The notes: generated from the sequence alone by a model not told the origin. A stretch of DNA of 64,000 nucleotides from Hydrogenophaga sp. NFH-34 (GCF_021401345.1 NZ_JACBGE010000026.1:1-64000); one strand, 5' to 3'; positions 15,268 through 25,354 are shown, counted from the first letter of the stretch. Numbers and translations: made by a program.

Positions 15268-16143
15268 TCAGCGCCCCAGATAGACTTCGATCACACGCTC
15301 GTCGGCCTGCACCTCATCGAGCGTGCCTTCGGCCAGCACCGAGCCGTCGCACAGCACCGTGACCTTTTCGCTGATGGTGCGGATGAAGCTCATGTCGTGT
15401 TCGACCACCATCAGCGAATGTTTGCCCTTGAGGCTGAGAAACAGCTGCGCCGTGCGCTCGGTTTCTTCGTCGGTCATGCCCGCCACCGGCTCGTCGAGCA
15501 GCAGCAGCTTCGGGTTCTGCATCAGCAGCATGCCAATCTCCAGCCACTGCTTCTGCCCGTGGCTGAGCGTGCCGGCCAGGCGCGCCGCGCTGTCGGCCAG
15601 GTGGATGGTCTGCAGCACCTCGCCCAGGCGGTCCTTCTGCTCGCCGTTGAGCTGAAACGTCAGCGAATGCGCGACGCGCTTGTCGGTCGCCAGCGCCAGC
15701 TCCAGGTTCTCGAACACCGTGAGCTGCTCGAACACCGTGGGCTTCTGGAACTTGCGCCCGATACCCATGGCCGCGATGTCGGCTTCGCGGTGGCGCAGCA
15801 GGTCGATGGTGCTGCCGAAGAACACCGTGCCGCTGTCGGGCCGGGTCTTGCCGGTGATGATGTCCATCATGGTGGTCTTTCCCGCGCCGTTGGGGCCGAT
15901 GATGCAACGCAGCTCGCCGGGGGCGATGTCCAGGTTCAGGCCGTTGATGGCCTTGAAGCCGTCGAAGGCCACGTGCACATCCTCCAGATAGAGAATGCGG
16001 CCGTGGGTCACGTCGACCTCGCCGGTGGTCACCGGGCGGCCATAACCGGCGGTGCGCCCGCCGGATTCGGTGGCACCGGCCACCCGGACTGTGTGCAGCG
16101 ACTGCAGGCGCTGGGCGCCCGCTTCCATCAGATCGGGCGTCAT
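15268..16143 (-). CDS. urtD: Urea ABC importer ATPase UrtD
   Basis: The 291-residue LivG-type ATPase carries Walker A GPNGAGKTT, RKFQKPTVFEQLTVFENLEL, a variant signature LSHGQKQWLEIGM and Walker B LLLLDEPVAGMTDEET. LSHGQKQW and GMTDEE are typical of UrtD. An N-terminal stretch of about 45 residues before the ATPase fold is longer than usual. Its start overlaps the urtC stop by four bases (ATGA). Confidence 0.95.
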   Translation of the reverse strand: MTPDLMEAGAQRLQSLHTVRVAGATESGGRTAGYGRPVTTGEVDVTHGRILYLEDVHVAFDGFKAINGLNLDIAPGELRCIIGPNGAGKTTMMDIITGKTRPDSGTVFFGSTIDLLRHREADIAAMGIGRKFQKPTVFEQLTVFENLELALATDKRVAHSLTFQLNGEQKDRLGEVLQTIHLADSAARLAGTLSHGQKQWLEIGMLLMQNPKLLLLDEPVAGMTDEETERTAQLFLSLKGKHSLMVVEHDMSFIRTISEKVTVLCDGSVLAEGTLDEVQADERVIEVYLGR

Positions 16144-17273
16144 GCCGACTCTCCTTGCCCGGCCGCAGCCGGTGGGCGCCGAAGCTTGCGGACCAGCCCC
16201 ACGATGCCCTGCGGCATGAACAGCGTGACGGCGATGAACAGCGCCCCCAGGAAGTAGAGCCAGAACTCGGGAAAGGTCACGGTGAGCCAGCTCTTGGCGC
16301 CGTTGACCAGGAAGGCGCCCACGATGGGACCGACCAGCGTGGCACGCCCGCCCACGGCAGCCCAGACCGCGATCTCGATGCTGCCCGCCGTGCTCATTTC
16401 ACCGGGGTTGATGATGCCCACCTGCGGCACGTACAGGGCGCCGGCGATGCCGCACATGACGGCCGAGATGGTCCAGATGGTGAGCTTGTAGGGCAGCGGG
16501 TTGTAGCCGCAGAACATGACCCGGTTCTCGGCGTCGCGCACCGCCTGCAGCACGCGCCCGAACTTGGAGTTGACCAGCCAGCGGGCCCACAGGAAGAAGC
16601 CCAGCAGCGTCAGGCTCGTGAGCACGAACAGCGTCATGCGCATGCCCTGCGTGGCGATGGGCAGACCCAGGATGCGCTTGAAGTCGGTAAAGCCGTTGTT
16701 GCCGCCCATGCCGGTTTCGTTGCGGAAGAACAGCAGCAGCGCGGCGAAGGTCAGCGCCTGCGTGATGATGGAGAAGTACACGCCCTTGATGCGCGAGCGG
16801 AAGGCGAAGTAGCCGAACACGAAGGCCACCAGCCCCGGCACCAGCACGATCAGCAGCAGCGTGGCGATGAAGCTGTCGCTCAGCGCCCAGTGCCACGGCA
16901 ACTCCTTCCAGTCGAGGAACACCATGAAGTCGGGCAGCTCGCTCTTGTAGTTGCCGTCGGTGCCGATCTGGCGCATGAGGTACATGCCCATCACATAACC
17001 GCCCAGCGCGAAGAACAGGCCGTGGCCCAGGCTGAGGATGCCGGTGTAGCCCCAGATCAGGTCCATGGCCAGCGCACAGATGGCGTAGCACATGATCTTG
17101 CCCAGCAGGCCGACCATGTAGTCCGACAGGTGCAACGGGCTGTCGGCCGGCACCAGCAGGTTGAGCATGGGCGCCACGGCGCAGACCACCAGCAGGGCGA
17201 CGATGAAGGCGCTCCAGCCTTTGCGGGTGAGCAACGGGCCAGGCGCGGGGAGAGAAACAGAAACAGCGGTCAT
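16140..17273 (-). CDS. urtC: Urea ABC importer permease UrtC
   Basis: The 377-residue LivM-type permease has about ten membrane segments and conserved blocks GYTGILSLGHGLFFALGGYV near residue 92 and AVRDAENRVMFCGYNP near 245. The ATG at 17273 was chosen because the longer frame runs into an intergenic hairpin repeat. It is the second permease of the urea importer and overlaps urtD. The 124-base gap from urtB contains a REP-like hairpin. Confidence 0.95.
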   Translation of the reverse strand: MTAVSVSLPAPGPLLTRKGWSAFIVALLVVCAVAPMLNLLVPADSPLHLSDYMVGLLGKIMCYAICALAMDLIWGYTGILSLGHGLFFALGGYVMGMYLMRQIGTDGNYKSELPDFMVFLDWKELPWHWALSDSFIATLLLIVLVPGLVAFVFGYFAFRSRIKGVYFSIITQALTFAALLLFFRNETGMGGNNGFTDFKRILGLPIATQGMRMTLFVLTSLTLLGFFLWARWLVNSKFGRVLQAVRDAENRVMFCGYNPLPYKLTIWTISAVMCGIAGALYVPQVGIINPGEMSTAGSIEIAVWAAVGGRATLVGPIVGAFLVNGAKSWLTVTFPEFWLYFLGALFIAVTLFMPQGIVGLVRKLRRPPAAAGQGESA

Positions 17274-17309
17274 GAACAGTGCCCCTCGCGAGCGAAGTGA
17301 ATGGTCCAG

Positions 17310-17346
17310 AGCGCCGCGGAACCGGCTCCGCCGGGCCGCAGGCGCT
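17310..17346. repeat. REP-like hairpin, copy 1
   Basis: AGCGCC and GGCGCT close a fold with an inner CCGGC/GCCGG stem (GCGGAACCGGCTCCGCCGGG). It lies between urtB and urtC and is followed by a CCCCTTGAGGGG hairpin. Two relatives in this window share the inner part but have different, still complementary outer stems. Confidence 0.85.
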
Positions 17347-17397
17347 GCCCCTTGAGGGGCGGAGCGGCCACACGCAGTGGGCAAGCGATGGGGGTGG

Positions 17398-19014
17398 TCA
17401 TACTTCCCGGCCCTTGAAAGCGAAGATGCCCTGCGGCCGCTTCTGGATGAAGACGATGATGAACACCAGCACGGCAATCTTGGCCAGCACGGCGCCAGCC
17501 CAGCCTTCGAGGAATTTGTTGACCAGGCCCAGCCCCAGCGCGGCATACACCGTGCCCGCGATCTGCCCGACACCGCCCAGCACCACGACCATGAACGAGT
17601 CGACGATGTAGCCTTGGCCCAGGTCGGGGCCGACGTTGCCGACCTGGCTGAGCGCGCAGCCCGCCAGCCCGGCGATGCCCGAGCCCAGCGCGAAGGCATA
17701 GGTGTCGATGCGGGCGGTGTTCACGCCCATGCACGACGCGATGGGCCGGTTCTGCGTGACACCCCGCACGAACAACCCCAGCCGCGTGCGGCCGATGAGC
17801 AGCACCACGCCCAGCAACACGCCGGCCGCGAAGACGATGATCAGGATGCGGTTCCAGGGCAGCGTGACCAGGCCGTTCATGAAGGTGAGGCTGCCACTCA
17901 TCCACGACGGGTTTTCCACGCCCACGTTCTGCGCGCCGAACAGGCTGCGCACCGACTGCATCAGCACCAGACTGATGCCCCAGGTCGCCAGCAGCGTCTC
18001 CAGCGGCCGGCCGTAGAGAAAGCGGATCACCGTGCGCTCCATCACCGCGCCCACCAGGGCCGAAGTGATGAAGGCCACCGGCACCGCGGCCAGCAGGTAC
18101 CAGTCGAACCACCCGGGCAGTGCGCTGCGAAAGAACGATTGCACCAGCCAGGTGGCGTAGGCGCCGATCATGATCAGCTCGCCATGGGCCATGTTGATCA
18201 CACCCATGAGCCCGTAGGTGATGGCCAGGCCCAGCGCCGCCAGCAGCAGGATGGAGCCCAGGCTGATGCCGGTGAAGGCCTGCGAGACACCGCTGGCCAG
18301 AGCACGGGCGCTGTCCAGCGCCGCGATGGCGTCGGACAGGGCCTTCTTCACATCGGGGTTGCTTTCGGCGTCAAGGCGCTCGGCCAGCATCGGCCGCAGG
18401 CTGGGTGGGGCCTTGTCGGCCAGCACACGCGCCGCGCTCAGGCGCACCGCGTCGTCGTCGCTGGCCAGTTGCAGGATGGACCGCGCCTGCTCCAGGCTGG
18501 CCCGCGCTGCAGCCGCCAGCGTGGGCTGGGCCAACGCCTTTTCCAGCAGCGGCAGGCCCGAATCGTCGGCGTCTTCCACCGCACCCCGCAGCACCACCTG
18601 GGCCGCAGCCACCTGGCGGGCGGCATCGTCTTCGAACAAATCGTGCCCGGCCTTGGCCGTCGCCAAGGCACCGCGCATGCGGTTGTTGAGCAGGGCGTCT
18701 TCGGCCTCTTCCCTGACCGGAGCGGGCTCGCCCGTCACTGCGTCGATGGCCGAACCGTCGGCCTGCACGATGAGCACCTGCTCGCCCTGGAACTTGACCG
18801 CGTCGTCGGCCAGGGCGTTGATGAGCGCCAGCGCCCGGGGATCGTCCTCGGCCGCCAGCCGATTGAGCGCATCGATGCGCTCGTCGCTGGCACCCGAAGC
18901 CAGCACCAGCGCGTCTTCCGGCGTCAGCGCGTGCGCGGCGGTCGCACCGAGCACGCCACTCACGGCCACAGCCCCGGCAACCACAAAAGAACGCAACAGC
19001 CCGCGCATGGTCAT
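17398..19014 (-). CDS. urtB: Urea ABC importer permease UrtB
   Basis: This 538-residue protein has a signal peptide and a roughly 230-residue helical extracytoplasmic domain rich in Ala/Asp. A LivH-type permease follows, with GLAITYGLMGVINMAHGELI near residue 280 and VVVLGGVGQIAGTVYAALGL near 480. The long N-terminal domain is usual for UrtB in proteobacteria. ATG codons at 19014 and 19008 are both possible starts. It is the first membrane component of urtABCDE; the 204-base gap from urtA holds a hairpin repeat. Confidence 0.94.
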   Translation of the reverse strand: MTMRGLLRSFVVAGAVAVSGVLGATAAHALTPEDALVLASGASDERIDALNRLAAEDDPRALALINALADDAVKFQGEQVLIVQADGSAIDAVTGEPAPVREEAEDALLNNRMRGALATAKAGHDLFEDDAARQVAAAQVVLRGAVEDADDSGLPLLEKALAQPTLAAAARASLEQARSILQLASDDDAVRLSAARVLADKAPPSLRPMLAERLDAESNPDVKKALSDAIAALDSARALASGVSQAFTGISLGSILLLAALGLAITYGLMGVINMAHGELIMIGAYATWLVQSFFRSALPGWFDWYLLAAVPVAFITSALVGAVMERTVIRFLYGRPLETLLATWGISLVLMQSVRSLFGAQNVGVENPSWMSGSLTFMNGLVTLPWNRILIIVFAAGVLLGVVLLIGRTRLGLFVRGVTQNRPIASCMGVNTARIDTYAFALGSGIAGLAGCALSQVGNVGPDLGQGYIVDSFMVVVLGGVGQIAGTVYAALGLGLVNKFLEGWAGAVLAKIAVLVFIIVFIQKRPQGIFAFKGREV

Positions 19015-19111
19015 AAATGTCTTTTCAATGTGGGACCCAACCATCACCCCGAACCTCTCCCACCGGGAGAGGGAGCAAAAAACGCCGCAAACCGCGTGCC
19101 TTCACCCAGCA

Positions 19112-19148
19112 GGCACCGCGGAACCGGCTTTGCCGGGCCGCAGGTGCC
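19112..19148. repeat. REP-like hairpin, copy 2
   Basis: GGCACC and GGTGCC form the outer stem around GCGGAACCGGCTTTGCCGGG. It lies between urtA and urtB. A further imperfect CCCCCCTC/GAGGGGGG inverted repeat follows at about 19150-19188. Confidence 0.85.
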
Positions 19149-19218
19149 GTCCCCCCTCGAAGCGCCGAAGGCCCGCCACAGAGGGGGGAAGCCGCGAAAG
19201 CGGCGCAGGGGGGAGCCC

Positions 19219-20481
19219 TTATTTCGTCGGCTCGTCCTTTTTGCCCTTGTTTTCAGGAATGAACGGGCTCCACGGCTGGGCCTTGACGGGGCCCTTGGTC
19301 TTCCACACCACGTTGAACTGGCCGTCGGCCTTGATCTCGCCGATGAACACCGGCTTGTGCAGGTGGTGGTTCTTCGGGTCCATGGTGGAAGTGAAGCCCC
19401 CTGGTGCCGGGAAGGTCTGGCCGGCCATGGCGGCGATCACCTTGTCGGTATCGGTCGACTTGGCCTTCTCGACCGCCTGCTTCCACATGTGGATGCCGAT
19501 GTAGGTGGCTTCCATCGGGTCGTTGGTCAGCGGCTTGTCCATGTGGCCCGGAATCTTCTTGGCCTTGGCGTAGTCGCTCCAGGCCTTCACGAACGCGGTG
19601 TTGGCCGGGCTCTTGATGCTCATGAAGTAGTTCCAGGCGGCCAGGTGGCCCACCAGCGGCTTGGTGTCCACGCCACGCAGCTCTTCTTCACCCACGGAGA
19701 AAGCCACCACCGGCACATCCGTCGCCTTCAGGCCCTGGTTGCCCAGTTCCTTGTAGAAGGGCACGTTGGAGTCGCCGTTGATGGTCGAGACCACGGCCGT
19801 CTTCTTTCCGGCCGAAGCGAAGGTCTTGATCTTGCCGATGATGGTCTGGTAGTCGGCATGGCCGAAGGGCGTGTACTCCTCCATGATGTCCTCGTCCTTG
19901 ATGCCCTTGCTGTGCAGGAAGGCGCGCAGGATCTTGTTGGTGGTGCGCGGGTACACGTAGTCGGTGCCCAGCAGCACGAAGCGCTTGGCCGAGCCGCCGT
20001 CCTTGCTCATCAGGTATTCCACGGCGGGAATGGCCTGCTGGTTGGGCGCGGCACCGGTGTAGAACACGTTCTTGGACAGCTCTTCGCCTTCGTACTGCAC
20101 GGGGTAGAACAGCAGGGCGTTCTTTTCTTCGTAGACCGGCAGCACCGACTTGCGCGACACCGAGGTCCAGCAACCGAAGGTCACGGCCACCTTGTCCTGA
20201 TCGATCAGCTGCTTGGCCTTTTCGGCGAACAGCGGCCAGTTGGAGGCCGGGTCGACCACCACGGGTTCGAGCTTCTTGCCCAGCACGCCGCCCTTGGCAT
20301 TGATCTCGTCGATGGCCATCAGGGCCACGTCCTTGAGCACGGTTTCGGAAATGGCCATCGTGCCCGACAGCGAGTGCAGGATGCCGACCTTGATGGTGTC
20401 GGCGGCGTGGGCCGAGAGGCCGAAGGCGCCCAGCGCGGCGGCGGCCGACAGGGCTTTGAGGGTAAATCGACGTTGCATCAT
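19219..20481 (-). CDS. urtA: Urea-binding periplasmic protein UrtA
   Basis: The 420-residue Leu/Ile/Val-type binding protein captures urea or short amides in the periplasm. It has a signal peptide ending AHA and the UrtA hallmarks IKVGILHSLSGTMAISETVL, KAVAVTFGCWTSVSRKSVLP-like core and FYPVQYEGEE. GGAGAAG precedes two adjacent ATG codons (20481, 20478). It is the first gene of urtABCDE. The 221 bases upstream carry two matching palindromes that may bind the response regulator encoded just before it. Confidence 0.95.
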   Translation of the reverse strand: MMQRRFTLKALSAAAALGAFGLSAHAADTIKVGILHSLSGTMAISETVLKDVALMAIDEINAKGGVLGKKLEPVVVDPASNWPLFAEKAKQLIDQDKVAVTFGCWTSVSRKSVLPVYEEKNALLFYPVQYEGEELSKNVFYTGAAPNQQAIPAVEYLMSKDGGSAKRFVLLGTDYVYPRTTNKILRAFLHSKGIKDEDIMEEYTPFGHADYQTIIGKIKTFASAGKKTAVVSTINGDSNVPFYKELGNQGLKATDVPVVAFSVGEEELRGVDTKPLVGHLAAWNYFMSIKSPANTAFVKAWSDYAKAKKIPGHMDKPLTNDPMEATYIGIHMWKQAVEKAKSTDTDKVIAAMAGQTFPAPGGFTSTMDPKNHHLHKPVFIGEIKADGQFNVVWKTKGPVKAQPWSPFIPENKGKKDEPTK

Positions 20482-20602
20482 GGCGCTTCTCCAGGGTTCG
20501 GGAACATCCGTTGGGGGGGGGTCTGACTTTCGCCACCGCCCGGCCTGCACGGCTGTTCGATGGGGTCAGACGGATGCTAGGGAGGCCCCTGGAAAGCGTC
20601 TG

Positions 20603-20618
20603 TACGCCGGGTGGCGTA
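20603..20618. promoter_or_regulatory. Response-regulator operator candidate 1 upstream of urtA
   Basis: TACGCCGGGTGGCGTA is a 6-bp perfect inverted repeat with a 4-base spacer. A twin at 20664-20679 has the same arms. The arrangement and size fit LuxR-type dimers; the LuxR-type regulator gene ends at 20703. Confidence 0.6.
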
Positions 20619-20663
20619 TGGGCGGCGGAACGGGCACGGAATCGGCCCGCCGGCGCCTCGGCG

Positions 20664-20679
20664 TACGCCATGTGGCGTA
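20664..20679. promoter_or_regulatory. Response-regulator operator candidate 2 upstream of urtA
   Basis: TACGCCATGTGGCGTA matches the site at 20603 in both arms and lies 61 bp from it, near six helical turns. I saw no further copies in the window. Confidence 0.6.
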
Positions 20680-20702
20680 TGCCGGGACCGGCGCACGCCG
20701 GA

Positions 20703-21773
20703 TCAGCCGCCGTGTTGCGGCCGCAGCAGCGGCACGCGGTTGATCGCCATCGCCGCGGCGGCGGTGCGCGTTTCCACCCCCAGTTTGGCGTGGATGCGCT
20801 CCAGGTGCTTCTTCACCGTGGCGGGGCTGGCGCCGAGGATGTCGCCGATGTCGCGGTTGATCTTGCCTTTGACGACCCAGTACAGCACCTCGGCCTCGCG
20901 CGCGGTGAGGCCGAAGGCCTGGGCCAGGGCTTCGAGCACGCTGGCGTCCGACGTTTCCTGCATGACGATGAGCCAATCACCGGGCTCGCCGACCCCGAGT
21001 TCGTCGGCCTCTTCGTCGCCCACGCGCTGGTGCAGCCGAAAGGTCAGGCGCCGTGGGCCCTGGTCGAGCGTGAGTCGCGGCGGTTCGGGGCGCTGGGCCG
21101 CATCGGCCGCCTGCAGCTCGGGCAGCAGGCGCGCCAGCCACTGCAGCACCACGTCGGGCGTGGCCGGGGCCTCGGTGCCGCAGTAGCGCAGCAGCAGGTC
21201 GCGCGCCAGCGGGGTCTGCCACATCAGGCGGCCGTCGCGTGCGCGCACGGTGATGGTGGCGTAGCCGAAGGCGTCGAGCGCGTTGCGCGCCTGGCTGCGT
21301 TCGACCGCGCCCTGGCGCAGGTGGCGCGCCTGCGCCAGGTGCACGCCCATGCGCGCGATCACTTCGCGCGGCTTGATGGGTTTGGTCACGTAGTCCACAC
21401 CGCCGGCGCCGAGTGCGGCCACCAGGTGTTCGGTCTCGGTGAGCCCGGTCATGAAGATGATGGGGATGGGCGCGGTGCGCGGGTCGGCCTTGAGCCGGCG
21501 CGCGACCTCGAAGCCGTCGATGCCGGGCATGACGGCGTCGAGCAGGATGACGTCGGGCCGCGCCTGCTGCGCACGCCGCACGGCGGCTTCGCCGTCGAGC
21601 GCGACCAGCACCGCAAAACCCGCGTCATCGAGCGCGTCGTGCAGCGGCGCGACGTTGTCGGGCACGTCGTCGACGATGAGCACCACCAGGCGGGATTCCG
21701 GCACCAGCACCACAGGCGGTGTCAGCGGATCGGGCGGGGACATGTCGGGGGAAGGAAGGTCGCTCGCGGCCAT
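20703..21773 (-). CDS. LuxR-type response regulator paired with the NCS1-kinase
   Basis: This 356-residue regulator has a receiver at about 30-150 with phosphoacceptor Asp79 (VILLDAVMPGIDGFEV) and Lys131 (VTKPIKP). A 130-residue middle region of PAS-like pattern follows (RNALDAFGYATITVRARDGR), then a C-terminal LuxR helix-turn-helix at 288-345 (LTAREAEVLYWVVKGKINRD). The ATG at 21773 is 4 bases after the kinase stop, so the two form one unit. It lies directly upstream of urtA and the twin palindromes there, which makes the urt operon its likely target. Confidence 0.88.
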   Translation of the reverse strand: MAASDLPSPDMSPPDPLTPPVVLVPESRLVVLIVDDVPDNVAPLHDALDDAGFAVLVALDGEAAVRRAQQARPDVILLDAVMPGIDGFEVARRLKADPRTAPIPIIFMTGLTETEHLVAALGAGGVDYVTKPIKPREVIARMGVHLAQARHLRQGAVERSQARNALDAFGYATITVRARDGRLMWQTPLARDLLLRYCGTEAPATPDVVLQWLARLLPELQAADAAQRPEPPRLTLDQGPRRLTFRLHQRVGDEEADELGVGEPGDWLIVMQETSDASVLEALAQAFGLTAREAEVLYWVVKGKINRDIGDILGASPATVKKHLERIHAKLGVETRTAAAAMAINRVPLLRPQHGG

Positions 21774-21777
21774 GGGG

Positions 21778-24700
21778 TCAGCTCGGTTCGTTCGGCAGGC
21801 GCGATGGTACGCCCGCCTGCAGCAGGCGCTGCTCGATGGCTTCGAAGCGGAATTCGCGCGCCATGGTGCGGATGCCCTGCGCGAAATCGGCCTGCTCGGG
21901 GTGCTGGCGCACCCAGTCGTCCAGCCATTGCACGATGCCTTTGTAGTAGCCCAGGCGCACCAGATCGAGCAGCGGCAGCAGGGCCTGGGCGTCGCCTGCG
22001 GCCCAGGCCGGCGCTTCGGACGCCAGCGGCGCGCGGGCGGGAACGGGTGTGGGCGCAGGCGCCTCGGCGTGCACCAGGTGCTGCCATTCCAGCCGCAACT
22101 GCTGGCCCAGCCAGAGCAGCAGGTCGTCGCGCCGCACGGGTTTGACGAAAAAGTCGGTGGGTGCCGCCTCTTCGGTTTCGGCCTGCAGACCTTTGTCGAA
22201 GGCGTTGGCCGACACGATGGCGGTGGGCACCGCACCCCAGCCACCGGCGCGCAGACGGCGCAGCGTTTCCCAGCCGTCGATGCCGGGCATGGCCAGATCC
22301 ATGAAGATCGCGTCGGGCGCCTGGGCACCGCCGGGCTGCACGCCCTCCAGCAGGGCCAGTGCGTCGTGGCCGTTGGTGGCCAGCATCACCTCGAACCCGA
22401 GCGGGCGCAACCAGTTGGCCAGCAGTTCGCGGTCGCTTTCTTCGTTGTCGACCACCAGCACCCGGCGGCGCGCGCCGGCATACCCGGTGACCGGCAGCGT
22501 GGGGCGCACGCGCCGCGCCGCCACGCCCTGCAGCGCCGGCAGGAACAGTCGCACGGTGAACACGGTGCCCGCGCCGGGTTGGCTGCGCACCGTCATCTCG
22601 CCGCCCATGAGGTCGGTGAGCATCTTGGCGATGGTCAGGCCCAGCCCGGTCCCGCCTTCGGGCCCGGCCGCAGCCACCGCGCCCTGCCCGCGCGCGAAGG
22701 GCTCGAAGATGCGTTCCATGTCGGCCGCGCTCATGCCCGGGCCGGTGTCGTGCACCTCGAAATGCGCCATCTCGCGCGCATGGCGCACGCGCAGGCGCAC
22801 CTCGCCCTGGCCGGTGAACTTCACCGCGTTGCCCAGCAGGTTGATGAGGATCTGGCGCAGGCGCTTTTCGTCGGCCCGCACCGCCAGCGGCAGGTCGGCC
22901 GGCGCGTCGAACACGAAGCGCAAGCCCTTGGCGGCAGCCTGCAGCTCGAACATGCTGGCCACCTCGCGAACCACGTCGGCAAAGGCCATGGGGCGCACGT
23001 CCAGCGCCAGCCGGCCCGACTCGATGCGGGCGATGTCGAGCGTGCCGTCGATGAGCGAGAGCAGGTGCTCGCCCCCGCGGTGGATGACACGGATGGCCTG
23101 TGCCTGGTGCTGCGGCAGATCGGTGTCTTCCTGCAGCAACTGGGCGTAGCCAAGGATGCTGTTGAGCGGCGTGCGCAACTCGTGGCTGATGGTGCTGATG
23201 TAGCGACTCTTGGCCTGGTTGGCCTGCTCGGCGGCGCGGCGCGCCTGCTGCAGGGCCTCGTCGGTGCGGCGGTGCGACTCGATCTCCTGCATCAGCAATC
23301 GGGTCTGGCGGTTCGACTCTTCCTGCGCCACCTCGCGGCTCTTGTGCGCCAGCACCAGCCACCAGGCCACGATGCCCGCGATCAGCAGCAGCACCGCGTA
23401 CACATGCAGAAAGCCGGCGCGCAGCGCGGCGTCGACCAGGCCGGCCACCGCCTGGGTCTCCAGCGCCTGCGTCTGCTGGCGGTACAGCAGGGCCAGCACG
23501 GCCGCCAGCAGCGGCGCCATCACCAGCATGATCAGCAGGTAGTGCGCCAGCCCGGCGCGCAGGTACGGCCACACGCGCTGCGGCAGCAGCATGCGCAGCG
23601 CCCCCTGCCACTGCACCGAGAGGCGCGCGTGGGGTTTGCACAGGTCGCCGCAGCGCGCGTCGAGCGAGCAGCACAGCGAGCAGATGGCGCCCTGGTAGGC
23701 CGGGCAGTGCGCCATGTCGGGGCCTTCGTAGTCCCGTTCACAAATCACGCACTTCAGCACGCCCAGCCGCCGATAGCCGCCCTCCTCGATGGAGGTCGGA
23801 GCGTGGGGGCCCTCTCCTCTGGCGATGTAGTAGCGCCCCTTCGTCGCCCACGCGATCAGCGGCGCCGTCACCAGCGCGGTCACCATCGCGATCACCGCCG
23901 AAAACGCCTGCGCCATCGCCCCCATCAACCCCAGGTAGGCCGCCACCGACAGCAGCGAGGCCAGCACCATCGCCCCGACGCCCACGGGGTTGATGTCGTA
24001 GAGGTAGGCGCGCTTGAACTCGATGCCCTTGGGGCTCCAGCCCAGCGGCTTGTTGATGACCAGGTCGGCCACCACGGCCATGATCCAGGCGATGGCGAGG
24101 TTGCTGTAGAGCCCGAGCACCTCGCCCAGCGCCTGGAACACGTTCATCTCCATCAGCATGAAGGCGATCAGCGTGTTGAACACCACCCAGACCACCCGGC
24201 CCGGGTGGCTGTGCGTCAGGCGCGAAAAGAAGTTGCTCCAGGCCAGCGAGCCGGCGTAGGCGTTGGTGACGTTGATCTTGAGCTGCGAGACCACCACGAA
24301 CAGCGCCGTGGCCGCCACCGCCCAGCCGTAGGGCAGCACGTATTCGTAGGCCGCCAGGTACATCTGGTTCGGGTCCACCGCGTGTTCGGGCGAGACCATG
24401 TGCGACAGCGCCAGCCAGGCCAGCAGCGCGCCTCCCAGCATCTTGAGCACGCCCAGGATCACCCAGCCCGGCCCGCCGGCCAGCACCCCGGCCCACCAGC
24501 GCCAGTGCTGGCCCGGCCGGGGGGCCGGCATGAAACGCAGGTAGTCGGCCTGTTCGCCCATCTGCGTGATGAGCGCGATACCGACGGTGAGCGCCGCACC
24601 AAAAAGGTTCCAACGGAAATCTTCACCCACCCCGGATTCACCACCGTAGTGCACGATGCCGGCAAAAGCCCCCGGGTCCATGATCAGCACGGCCGCGAAC

Positions 24701-25284
24701 GGCACGGTCATCATCACCAGCCACAGCGGCTGCGTCCACACCTGGAAGCGGCTGATGGCCGACACCCCGTGCGTGACCAGCGGAATCACCACCACGGCGC
24801 AGATCAGGTAACCCCAGGCGGGCGGAATGTCCAGCGCCAGCTCCAGCGCGTAGGCCATGACCGCCGCCTCCAGCGCGAAGAAGATGAAAGTGAAGGTGGC
24901 GTAGATCAGCGAGGTGATCGTCGAGCCGATGTACCCGAAGCCCGCGCCACGCGTGAGCAGATCCATGTCGACCCCGTAGCGCGCGGCGTACACACTGATG
25001 GGCAGGCCGGCCAGGAAGATGATGAGCCCCGTGGCCAGAATGGCCCAGAAGGCGTTGATGAAGCCGTACTGCACCAGCAGCGTGGCGCCCACCGCTTCGA
25101 GGATGAGGAACGAGGCCACGCCGAAAGCCGTGTTCGCCACGCGCCATTCGCTCCACTTGCGGAAACGCTGCGGCGTGTAGCGCAGCGCGTAGTCCTCCAT
25201 GGTTTCGCTGGCCACCCAACTGTTGTAGTCGCGGCGCACCTTGATGATGCGCTGCGGCGCGTCCACCGGCGCGGGCAAAGGCAT
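21778..25284 (-). CDS. NCS1 permease - Cys-rich module - hybrid histidine kinase fusion
   Basis: The 1168-residue protein joins four parts. Residues 40-480 are an NCS1-family transporter (purine/cytosine/allantoin/hydantoin type) with about 12 membrane helices and [15 protein letters not shown]. Residues 512-552 hold eight cysteines and a histidine ([31 protein letters not shown]). After two more membrane helices come a HisKA domain with His701 ([11 protein letters not shown]), an HATPase domain ([25 protein letters not shown]) and a receiver with Asp996 (IFMDLAMPG). The ATG at 25284 lies 28 bases after a predicted sigma-54 start. It is probably a transporter-like sensor of urea or a ureide, acting on the adjacent regulator. 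The ligand is inferred. Confidence 0.9.
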   Translation of the reverse strand: MPLPAPVDAPQRIIKVRRDYNSWVASETMEDYALRYTPQRFRKWSEWRVANTAFGVASFLILEAVGATLLVQYGFINAFWAILATGLIIFLAGLPISVYAARYGVDMDLLTRGAGFGYIGSTITSLIYATFTFIFFALEAAVMAYALELALDIPPAWGYLICAVVVIPLVTHGVSAISRFQVWTQPLWLVMMTVPFAAVLIMDPGAFAGIVHYGGESGVGEDFRWNLFGAALTVGIALITQMGEQADYLRFMPAPRPGQHWRWWAGVLAGGPGWVILGVLKMLGGALLAWLALSHMVSPEHAVDPNQMYLAAYEYVLPYGWAVAATALFVVVSQLKINVTNAYAGSLAWSNFFSRLTHSHPGRVVWVVFNTLIAFMLMEMNVFQALGEVLGLYSNLAIAWIMAVVADLVINKPLGWSPKGIEFKRAYLYDINPVGVGAMVLASLLSVAAYLGLMGAMAQAFSAVIAMVTALVTAPLIAWATKGRYYIARGEGPHAPTSIEEGGYRRLGVLKCVICERDYEGPDMAHCPAYQGAICSLCCSLDARCGDLCKPHARLSVQWQGALRMLLPQRVWPYLRAGLAHYLLIMLVMAPLLAAVLALLYRQQTQALETQAVAGLVDAALRAGFLHVYAVLLLIAGIVAWWLVLAHKSREVAQEESNRQTRLLMQEIESHRRTDEALQQARRAAEQANQAKSRYISTISHELRTPLNSILGYAQLLQEDTDLPQHQAQAIRVIHRGGEHLLSLIDGTLDIARIESGRLALDVRPMAFADVVREVASMFELQAAAKGLRFVFDAPADLPLAVRADEKRLRQILINLLGNAVKFTGQGEVRLRVRHAREMAHFEVHDTGPGMSAADMERIFEPFARGQGAVAAAGPEGGTGLGLTIAKMLTDLMGGEMTVRSQPGAGTVFTVRLFLPALQGVAARRVRPTLPVTGYAGARRRVLVVDNEESDRELLANWLRPLGFEVMLATNGHDALALLEGVQPGGAQAPDAIFMDLAMPGIDGWETLRRLRAGGWGAVPTAIVSANAFDKGLQAETEEAAPTDFFVKPVRRDDLLLWLGQQLRLEWQHLVHAEAPAPTPVPARAPLASEAPAWAAGDAQALLPLLDLVRLGYYKGIVQWLDDWVRQHPEQADFAQGIRTMAREFRFEAIEQRLLQAGVPSRLPNEPS

Positions 25285-25322
25285 ATGGGCGTTTTCAGCA
25301 GAGGTGTTCACCTCGAAAATGC

Positions 25323-25338
25323 TGCAGATTTTGTGCCA
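25323..25338 (-). promoter_or_regulatory. Sigma-54 promoter for the NCS1-kinase gene
   Basis: The minus strand reads TGGCACAAAATCTGCA, one base from TGGCAC-N5-TTGCA with correct GG/GC spacing. Start is predicted near 25312. Confidence 0.65.
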
Positions 25339-25339
25339 C

Positions 25340-25354
25340 GCACCAACAAGGTGC
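25340..25354. promoter_or_regulatory. NtrC-type site between divergent sigma-54 promoters
   Basis: GCACCAACAAGGTGC is a near-exact NtrC core (GCACYA-N3-TGGTGC, one mismatch). It sits in the 21 bases between the two -24 elements. This is much closer than usual enhancers, so it may work at both promoters in an unusual way. Confidence 0.6.

Noticed and set aside
17377-20526. 1049-codon plus-strand frame opposite urtB and urtA
   Set aside because: Shadow of two well-supported urt genes; no recognisable protein.
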